A stretch of 5,139 nucleotides of DNA. Source: a bacterium. Lineage in GTDB: Bacteria; Thermosulfidibacterota; Thermosulfidibacteria; Thermosulfidibacterales; Thermosulfidibacteraceae. Both the position numbers and the translations under genes were made by a program. Under the pieces are notes generated by a model. That model saw only the letters and a program-made list of their open reading frames with translations, had not been told where the DNA came from and did no database searches. The stretch lies in the NCBI GenBank assembly GCA_027022065.1, contig JALVZS010000010.1:1-5139 (forward strand), given 5' to 3'. Positions within the stretch are counted from its first letter, which is position 1. Each line of letters begins with the position of its first letter. Shown here piece after piece: positions 1 to 5,139 of this stretch.

Positions 1-7
1 GAGCTAG

Positions 8-322
8 ATGATCATACTAAGGCTGTTTCTAGGACTTGTCCTGATATTTTTGCTTGTTGCCTTTGCAACGCTGAATATGACTTCTGTGGAGTTGAATTTT
101 TACTTTTACAAAACGCCAAAGGTGCCTTTATTTGTTGTTTTGTATCTATGTGTGCTTCTTGGAGTGGTGCTTGCCTGGGTAATGGTTATAGGTGAGCAGT
201 TAAGAATGAGGGTTCAACTGAAGAAAAAAGATAAGATCATAAAGGAGCTTGAGGAAAAGCTGAAATCTCTTGAACCTCAGGAAACACCTCAGGAGGGGGC
301 TGAAGATGCAACAGCTTCCTAA
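8..322 (+). CDS. lapA: LapA-domain (DUF1049) inner-membrane protein
   Basis: This is a small membrane protein of 104 residues, close to the roughly 100 residues of E. coli LapA (YciS). It has a hydrophobic helix at about residues 3-22, a short loop with the NMTSVELNF segment typical of the family (23-31), a second hydrophobic helix at about 40-61, then a charged K/E-rich coiled-coil-like stretch (about 64-89) and an acidic tail. In E. coli, LapA works with LapB at the inner membrane to control FtsH-dependent turnover of LpxC and hence LPS synthesis. That role here is inferred from family and from the downstream lipid A gene lpxK. The ATG at 8 follows an in-frame TAG at 5-7, so this is the earliest possible start; its Shine-Dalgarno would lie mostly before the window. 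The last 17 bases overlap valS. Family assignment is good; the exact function is less certain because DUF1049 proteins are short and diverse. Confidence 0.82.
   Translation: MIILRLFLGLVLIFLLVAFATLNMTSVELNFYFYKTPKVPLFVVLYLCVLLGVVLAWVMVIGEQLRMRVQLKKKDKIIKELEEKLKSLEPQETPQEGAEDATAS
291..299 (+). promoter_or_regulatory. Strong Shine-Dalgarno for valS inside lapA
   Basis: AGGAGGGGG lies 6-9 bases before the ATG at 306, depending on which part pairs, and is a near-perfect match to the 16S rRNA 3' end. It decides the valS start. A TTG at 270 would extend the frame by 12 residues, but those residues ([12 protein letters not shown]) are not part of the usual ValRS N-terminus. The site is read as part of the LapA acidic tail (residues 95-97). 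Confidence 0.85.
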
Positions 323-2942
323 GGTCTACAATCCCAAGGAGGTTGAGGGCAAGTGGTATCAGTTTTGGCTTGAGAAGGGATATTTTCACGCGGATGAGTT
401 TGATGAAAAGCGGCCCACGTATTCTATAGTTATCCCTCCTCCAAATGTTACGGGTTCTCTGCATATGGGGCATGCTCTTAACGCCACGCTGCAGGACATA
501 CTTTGCCGCTGGAAGAGGATGCAGGGCTACAACGTTCTCTGGATGCCTGGGACGGATCATGCGGGTATAGCAACACAAACGGTGGTGGAAAGGGAGCTTG
601 CCAAAGAGGGTAAGACCCGCTGGGATCTGGGAAGGGAGAGGTTTGTTGAAAGGGTCTGGCAGTGGAAGGAGAAGTACGGGAATTACATAGTGGAGCAGCT
701 TAAGCGCCTGGGTTGTTCCTGCGACTGGGACAGGCTCAGGTTTACCATGGATGAAGGCTTTTCCCGTGCTGTAAGGGAGGTTTTTGTAAGACTTTACGAG
801 GAGGGGCTTATATACAAGGGCAAATACATAGTTAACTGGTGCCCCAGGTGCCGCACGGCCCTTTCCGACCTTGAGGTGGAGTATCAGGAAGAGAAAGGAC
901 ACCTTTGGTACATAAAGTATCCTCTGGAGGATGGAAGCGGATACATAACCGTTGCCACAACGAGACCTGAAACTATGCTGGGTGATACTGCTGTGGCGGT
1001 TAATCCTGAGGATGAAAGGTACAGGGATTACATAGGGAAGAATGTGATCCTTCCCTTTGTAAATAGAAGAATTCCCATAATAGCAGATCCCTATGTTGAT
1101 CCTGAGTTTGGAACAGGTGCCTTGAAGATCACACCTGCCCATGATCCCAACGACTTTGAGATAGGAAGAAAGTTCAACCTTGATGTGGTGTGTGTGATGA
1201 ACCCAGACGGCACTATGAACGAGCTTGCCGGAAAGTTTGCTGGAATGGACAGGTATGAGGCCAGAAAGGCCATAGTTGAAGAGCTAGAAAGCATGGGGCT
1301 GCTTGAGAAGGTGGAGGACTACACCCACGCTGTGGGCCACTGCTACAGGTGTGGAACCACCATAGAGCCCTACGTTTCTACACAGTGGTTCGTTAAGATG
1401 AAGCCCTTGGCTGAGCCTGCCATAAAGGCTGTGGAGGATGACAGAACAAGGATAGTGCCGGAGCGCTGGACGAAGGTTTACTTTGAGTGGATGAGGAACA
1501 TAAGGGACTGGTGCATATCCAGACAGATATGGTGGGGCCACAGGATACCTGCGTGGTACTGTGATGACTGTGGCAAGATCTCTGTAAGCAGGGAGGACAT
1601 AGATAGGTGCTTCCACTGTGGAAGCGCAAATATTAAGCAGGATGAAGATGTGCTGGATACATGGTTCTCCTCGGCCCTTTGGCCCTTTGGCACCATGGGC
1701 TGGCCTGATGACACACCGCTTTTAAGAAAGTTCTACCCCACAAGCTGTCTTGTGACCGGCTTTGATATCCTCTTCTTCTGGGTGGCCAGAATGATGATGA
1801 TGGGCCTCAAGTTCATGAACGATGTTCCCTTTAAAGATGTTTACATCCACGCCCTCATAAGGGACGAGAAGGGCCAGAAGATGAGCAAGACCCGTGGCAA
1901 CGTGATTGATCCCATAGAGATGATGGACAAGTACGGAACGGATGCCCTAAGGTTTACCCTTGCCATCCTTGCCGCTCAGGGAAGAGACATAAGGCTTTCC
2001 GAAAAGAAGATAGAGGCCTACAGGAACTTTGTTAACAAGTTATGGAACGCCGCAAGGTTCGTGCTCATGAACCTTGATGGGTACAAAAAGGTGGATCTTT
2101 CCGAAAGGGAGCTTTCTCTGGCGGACAGGTGGATACTCAGCAGGCTGGACAGGACCGTTGAAGAGGCTACCAGGGCCCTTGAGGAATACGAGTTTGACGA
2201 GTATGCCTCTGCCATCTACAACTTCACATGGCACGAGCTCTGTGACTGGTACATAGAGCTTTCAAAGAACGATCTCTACGGGAATGATCCTGAAAGGAAA
2301 CTTACCGTTCAGAATGTGCTGGTTAAGGTGTTTGACACGGTATTAAGGCTTGCCCATCCCGTTATGCCCTTTGTTACGGAGGAGATATGGAACAAGCTTC
2401 CTGAGAAGGAGGGCGAAAGCCTGTGTATTGCGAGCTTTCCCTCTCCGGAAGGTCTTTTGGATGAAGAGGCGGAAAGGGATATGAGCTTCATTATGGAGGT
2501 TGTGAGCTCTATAAGGAACATCAAGGCGGACATGCAGATACCTCTCACTAAGAGAATAAAGGCTCTTGCAAAGGCCTCCGACAGGGAGAAGAAGGTCTTG
2601 GCTCAGTACAGCCTCTATGTGAAAAGCCTTGCCTTCCTTGAGGAGCTTGAGGTGGGCGAGGATGTAGAAAGACCACCTAAGTCTGCCATGAGAGTTGCTG
2701 GAAAGACAGAGGTTTATGTACCCCTTGGGGATATTATAGATCTGGATAAGGAGAGGGCCCGTCTGGAGAGGGAGCTTAAAAAGGTTGAAAAGGAGCTTGA
2801 GAGGGTAAACAAGAAGCTTTCAAACAAGAACTTCCTTGAGAAGGCACCTGCTGAGGTTGTGGAGAAGGAGAAGGCGATCAAGGCGGAGCTTGAGGAAAAG
2901 AAGAGAAGGCTTGAGGACGCCATCAAAAGCATTGCTGCCTGA
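306..2942 (+). CDS. valS: Valyl-tRNA synthetase (ValRS), class Ia
   Basis: This cytoplasmic enzyme activates valine with ATP and charges tRNA-Val, and its editing domain hydrolyses mis-charged Thr-tRNA. The 878 residues match short bacterial ValRS (about 860-880; E. coli has 951). The Rossmann catalytic core carries the HIGH-type motif HMGH at 53-56, after PPPNVTG, and KMSKT at 525-529. The inserted CP1 editing domain, about 190-340, contains TTRPET (218-223) and the AHDPNDFE segment (278-285) with its conserved aspartates. Cysteine pairs C179/C182 with C346/C349, and C419/C422 with C435/C438, look like the two zinc clusters of this family. The helical anticodon-binding domain follows (about 604-735). 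The C-terminal arm (about 811-876) is a K/E/R-rich coiled coil with the [12 protein letters not shown] motif (837-848). The start is the ATG at 306, chosen by the strong Shine-Dalgarno. It overlaps lapA by 17 bases and stops 1 base before lpxK. No T-box leader is present, so regulation is presumably from the operon promoter. KMSKT in place of the commoner KMSKS is a conservative variant. Confidence 0.98.
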   Translation: MQQLPKVYNPKEVEGKWYQFWLEKGYFHADEFDEKRPTYSIVIPPPNVTGSLHMGHALNATLQDILCRWKRMQGYNVLWMPGTDHAGIATQTVVERELAKEGKTRWDLGRERFVERVWQWKEKYGNYIVEQLKRLGCSCDWDRLRFTMDEGFSRAVREVFVRLYEEGLIYKGKYIVNWCPRCRTALSDLEVEYQEEKGHLWYIKYPLEDGSGYITVATTRPETMLGDTAVAVNPEDERYRDYIGKNVILPFVNRRIPIIADPYVDPEFGTGALKITPAHDPNDFEIGRKFNLDVVCVMNPDGTMNELAGKFAGMDRYEARKAIVEELESMGLLEKVEDYTHAVGHCYRCGTTIEPYVSTQWFVKMKPLAEPAIKAVEDDRTRIVPERWTKVYFEWMRNIRDWCISRQIWWGHRIPAWYCDDCGKISVSREDIDRCFHCGSANIKQDEDVLDTWFSSALWPFGTMGWPDDTPLLRKFYPTSCLVTGFDILFFWVARMMMMGLKFMNDVPFKDVYIHALIRDEKGQKMSKTRGNVIDPIEMMDKYGTDALRFTLAILAAQGRDIRLSEKKIEAYRNFVNKLWNAARFVLMNLDGYKKVDLSERELSLADRWILSRLDRTVEEATRALEEYEFDEYASAIYNFTWHELCDWYIELSKNDLYGNDPERKLTVQNVLVKVFDTVLRLAHPVMPFVTEEIWNKLPEKEGESLCIASFPSPEGLLDEEAERDMSFIMEVVSSIRNIKADMQIPLTKRIKALAKASDREKKVLAQYSLYVKSLAFLEELEVGEDVERPPKSAMRVAGKTEVYVPLGDIIDLDKERARLERELKKVEKELERVNKKLSNKNFLEKAPAEVVEKEKAIKAELEEKKRRLEDAIKSIAA

Positions 2943-2943
2943 T

Positions 2944-3909
2944 GTGAACCAGTGGGGATACAGCCCTCATCCCGTTTACTACGGGCTGTATCCCTTTTCC
3001 CTTATTTACGGAGCTGTCCAGTGGATTAGAAGAAGAGCTTATGGTGCTGGATTGCTTCGGTCTGTTAGGCTTCCCGTTCCTGTGGTGAGCGTTGGTAACA
3101 TAACCCTGGGAGGCACAGGGAAAACGCCCTTCGTTATAGGGCTTGTTAGGTTTTTCCAGCAGAAGGGACTGAAGCCCTGTGTGCTATCAAGGGGATATAG
3201 GAGGAAGGGGAAGGGTCCTTCTGTTGTGTGCGACGGGGAGAGGATTATGCTTTCTCCCGCTGAGGCAGGGGATGAGCCCTATCTTATTGCTAGGAAAACA
3301 AAATGTATCGTAGCTGTGGGAAGCAACAGGCTTGAGGCTTTCAAACTCGTTGAGCATCTTTCTCCCGATGTGGTGGTACTGGACGACGGCTTCCAGCATT
3401 TAAAGATTGAAAGGGACCTTGATTTTTGCCTAATTGACGGAACGAGAGGCTTGGGAAACGGGCTGGTGTTTCCTGCGGGTCCTTTGAGGGAGCTTCCATC
3501 TTCCTTGAGGTTTGCCGGCGCCCTTGTGATAACGAAGAGGAAAAATTTTTCTTTTTTTTATAGAGTTGGCCATTGTATAGACAAGATACCGGTGTTTTTC
3601 TATCTACCTAAGCTTAAGGTGCCTTTTGTTGAGAGGGCTGTTCTGGTAACCGCCATTGGCAATCCTAGACACCTTGTTGAAGAGCTGAAGAAGCATGTTC
3701 AGGTGGTTGAGGAGCGCGTGTTTCCTGATCATCACTGGTTTAGAGAGGGGGATTTTGAGGGGATTTGCTATCCTATCCTCACTACAGAGAAGGACATAGT
3801 GAAGTTTCCCAAGAAGGTACTGGATTGCTTTGAAGTTAAAGTGGTTGAATTGGATGAGACCCTGCCTTCTGAAATCACCTCCTTTGTTGAGGAGAGATTG
3901 TGTCTTTAA
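2944..3909 (+). CDS. lpxK: Tetraacyldisaccharide 4'-kinase (lipid A 4'-kinase) LpxK
   Basis: LpxK phosphorylates the 4'-OH of disaccharide-1-phosphate to give lipid IVA, at the inner-membrane face, in the Raetz lipid A pathway. The 321 residues fit the family (Aquifex 315, E. coli 328). Visible in order: a hydrophobic N-terminal helix (about 11-28) that should touch the membrane; the LPVPVVSVGN lead-in (43-52) and P-loop GGTGKT (56-61); LSRGYRRK (81-88); AGDEPYL (108-114), where D110 corresponds to the catalytic Asp99 of Aquifex LpxK; DDGFQH (147-152); FPAGPLRE (176-183); TAIGNP (236-241); FPDHH (260-264), where H263 corresponds to the catalytic His261 partner; and TTEKD (280-284). The start is the in-frame GTG at 2944, chosen because the usual family N-terminus begins about here. 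It lies 1 base after the valS TGA with no Shine-Dalgarno nearby, so coupling to valS is likely. TTG at 2932 would add four residues and is the main alternative. The last 10 bases overlap mrdA. Confidence 0.95.
   Translation: MNQWGYSPHPVYYGLYPFSLIYGAVQWIRRRAYGAGLLRSVRLPVPVVSVGNITLGGTGKTPFVIGLVRFFQQKGLKPCVLSRGYRRKGKGPSVVCDGERIMLSPAEAGDEPYLIARKTKCIVAVGSNRLEAFKLVEHLSPDVVVLDDGFQHLKIERDLDFCLIDGTRGLGNGLVFPAGPLRELPSSLRFAGALVITKRKNFSFFYRVGHCIDKIPVFFYLPKLKVPFVERAVLVTAIGNPRHLVEELKKHVQVVEERVFPDHHWFREGDFEGICYPILTTEKDIVKFPKKVLDCFEVKVVELDETLPSEITSFVEERLCL
3540..3559 (+). repeat. A5-T5-C-T8 homopolymer tract within lpxK
   Basis: Inside lpxK the sequence runs through a perfect 12-base palindrome, GAAAAATTTTTC (3540-3551), straight into eight T residues (3552-3559). 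It encodes KNFSFFY at residues 200-206, in a poorly conserved part of LpxK between the nucleotide-binding half and the TAIGNP motif. The reading frame is the same on both sides, so it is not a frameshift as sequenced. Such tracts can bend DNA and invite polymerase slippage; no function is shown here. Confidence 0.6.
3889..3894 (+). promoter_or_regulatory. Shine-Dalgarno for mrdA inside lpxK
   Basis: GAGGAG lies 5 bases before the GTG at 3900. It supports that GTG as the mrdA start, since no in-frame ATG exists before the membrane helix. The site is read in lpxK as codons for the final Glu-Glu-Arg residues. Confidence 0.75.
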
Positions 3910-5139
3910 GAAGGGAAGAGAGGTATGCGCTTGTAAAGGAACGTTTTGTAAGACTTAGCAGACTTTTGGTTACCGTTTTTGTTGTGGTTATTTTGGGCAA
4001 TGCCTTCAGGCTTCAGGTGATAAAGGGAAACTACTATTATGAAATCTCCAATAAGAACCGCTTCAGGACCTACATAGTTTATCCCCGCAGGGGGAGGATA
4101 CTGGATAGAGAGGGGAACGTTCTTGCCTTTGACCGTCCTTCCTTTGATCTATTTCTGATCCCCTACTACTTCTACAAGGGATACAGGGGGAAAATTGAAG
4201 AGCATCCCACCTTTAGGTTCCTGGTGGATCGTTTGGGGGTTTCTGCCGAGGAGCTTGAGGATAAGCTGAAGAGGTACAGAAAACGTCCATTTGCACCTCT
4301 CCTCGTGAAGAAGGACATAAGCGAGCATGAGATGGCCCTTGTGGAGAGCCTTCAGTGGAAGCTTCCTGGAATTTACATAGAACCTTCTTGGATAAGGGTG
4401 TATCCCTACGGACCTCTTTTTGCCCACGTTGTTGGATATGTGGGGGAGGCGACAGAAGAACAGGTGGCATCAGATGAGAGGTATCCAGGTGAGTTTGTGG
4501 GAAAGATGGGGCTTGAGCTTGCCTATGATGATGAGCTTAGGGGCGTGGGGGGATGGGAGAGATGGGAGGTGGATGCCCTGGGTCACAGAATAAGGCTTGT
4601 TGAAAAGTCCCTTCCCATAAAGGGAATGGATCTTGAAACCACTTTGCTTCTTCCTCTTCAAAGGAAAGCGGCGGAACTTTTTAAGGGAAAAGTTGGGGCG
4701 GTTGTGGCCCTTGATCCCAATACGGGAGAAGTGCTTGCCATGTACAGCTCACCCTCCTTTGATCCCAATCTTTTTCCTGGAGGGATACCTTTGAAGAAGT
4801 GGAGGGAAATAGTATCCAACAAGCAGCATCCGCTCACAAACAGGGCCATAAGGGGTCTGTACCCTCCAGGTTCCACCTTTAAACTAATAGTGGCCACTGC
4901 TGGCCTTGCAGAGCATAAGATAACGATCAGCACCAAGTTCTTCTGCGGGGGAGGGATGCAGTTTGGCAACAGATTCTACAAATGCTGGAAGCACTCAGGC
5001 CACGGTTGGGTGGATGTTTACAGGGCCATTGTGGAGTCCTGCGATACTTTCTTTTACGATCTGGGACTTAAGATGGGAAACGACCTCATAAGCAAGTACG
5101 CCTTCATGTTCGGCCTTGGCAAAAAGACAGGAGTGGATC
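3900..5139 (+). CDS. mrdA: Penicillin-binding protein 2 (MrdA), partial, 3' end outside window
   Basis: This is the class B PBP of the elongasome: a D,D-transpeptidase that cross-links peptidoglycan during lateral-wall growth, normally paired with RodA. The visible 413 residues have no stop and run off the window; the family is about 600 residues. In order: a short basic cytoplasmic tail, one membrane helix (about 21-37), the RRGRILDREGNVLA motif (63-76) that opens the pedestal region, HVVGYVGE (176-183), the GKMGLELAYDDELRG motif (201-215), and the transpeptidase domain from about 264 (VGAVVALDPNTGEVLA). The catalytic motif is STFK with nucleophile S325 and K328, within YPPGSTFK. The second motif is SCD (380-382), usual for PBP2. 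The third motif (KSG/KTG-type) lies beyond the end. Cys349, Cys362, His368 and Cys381 may bind a metal. The start is GTG at 3900, backed by a GAGGAG Shine-Dalgarno, overlapping lpxK by 10 bases. PBP3/FtsI is less likely, because the GLGKKTG segment (405-411) and SCDTFFY match PBP2. Confidence 0.95.
   Translation, partial: MSLRREERYALVKERFVRLSRLLVTVFVVVILGNAFRLQVIKGNYYYEISNKNRFRTYIVYPRRGRILDREGNVLAFDRPSFDLFLIPYYFYKGYRGKIEEHPTFRFLVDRLGVSAEELEDKLKRYRKRPFAPLLVKKDISEHEMALVESLQWKLPGIYIEPSWIRVYPYGPLFAHVVGYVGEATEEQVASDERYPGEFVGKMGLELAYDDELRGVGGWERWEVDALGHRIRLVEKSLPIKGMDLETTLLLPLQRKAAELFKGKVGAVVALDPNTGEVLAMYSSPSFDPNLFPGGIPLKKWREIVSNKQHPLTNRAIRGLYPPGSTFKLIVATAGLAEHKITISTKFFCGGGMQFGNRFYKCWKHSGHGWVDVYRAIVESCDTFFYDLGLKMGNDLISKYAFMFGLGKKTGVD

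Noticed and set aside
270-305. An N-terminal extension of ValRS starting at TTG 270
   Set aside because: The added residues do not resemble the family N-terminus, and the AGGAGGGGG site points clearly to ATG 306.
237-1142. A 301-codon open frame on the minus strand opposite the N-terminal half of valS
   Set aside because: It lies entirely antisense to a gene with unmistakable conserved motifs, has no recognisable domain, and is explained by the codon bias of valS leaving few stops in the opposite frame.
1791-1802. Four tandem ATG codons in valS
   Set aside because: They encode Met496-499 in a segment that is Met-rich across ValRS (the ARMxMMG region). Four units is too short to treat as a microsatellite.
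2750-2935. A purine-rich GAG/AAG tract at the end of valS as a possible regulatory or repeat element
   Set aside because: It is explained by Glu, Lys and Arg codons of the ValRS C-terminal coiled coil, and shows no regular repeat unit.
2836-2943. A long N-terminal extension of LpxK reaching back into valS, rich in Arg and Leu
   Set aside because: This stretch is the out-of-frame reading of the valS coiled-coil arm. LpxK family members begin near the hydrophobic helix that follows position 2944.
3546-3559. The T run in lpxK as an intrinsic terminator
   Set aside because: No GC-rich hairpin precedes it; the sequence upstream is an A/T palindrome only, and it sits mid-gene.
5124-5132. The KTG at PBP2 residues 409-411 as the third transpeptidase motif
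   Set aside because: It lies only about 27 residues after the SCD motif, far too close. It belongs to the GLGxxTGxD segment of PBP2; the true KSG/KTG motif lies past the window end.

Overview
The window is a solid block of four plus-strand protein genes in the order lapA-like, valS, lpxK, mrdA (start only). No intergenic gap exceeds 1 base. lapA and valS overlap by 17 bases, valS and lpxK are separated by 1 base, and lpxK and mrdA overlap by 10 bases. The genes look like part of one operon that extends beyond both ends of the window. I see no promoter, terminator, RNA gene, mobile element, CRISPR array or substantial repeat.

Layout. Positions 8-322 encode a small two-helix membrane protein of the LapA (DUF1049) family. 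Positions 306-2942 encode a complete valyl-tRNA synthetase of 878 residues, whose strong Shine-Dalgarno lies inside the end of lapA. Positions 2944-3909 encode lipid A 4'-kinase LpxK (321 residues). It has no visible Shine-Dalgarno and probably depends on ribosomes finishing valS. Positions 3900-5139 encode the first 413 residues of penicillin-binding protein 2, starting at a GTG inside the end of lpxK and cut off by the window edge before the third transpeptidase motif.

Organism. LpxK and LapA point to a Gram-negative cell that makes lipid A, and PBP2 to a peptidoglycan elongation machine. Arginine is read mostly by AGG/AGA and isoleucine often by ATA, the proteins are rich in charged K/E/R residues, and the genes are tightly packed. 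These traits fit a thermophilic lineage such as Aquificota or a thermophilic Desulfobacterota-like group. This taxonomic guess is low confidence and rests on style, not on a search.

How the genes fit together. Three of the four concern the cell envelope: LapA is linked to control of LPS synthesis, LpxK makes lipid IVA, and PBP2 cross-links lateral-wall peptidoglycan. A translation enzyme, ValRS, sits between them. I found no evidence of a new biological system. The points most worth a second look are a Cys/Cys/His/Cys set around the PBP2 active site with the spacing of a zinc site, the apparent dependence of lpxK on translational coupling, and a slippery A/T tract inside lpxK.
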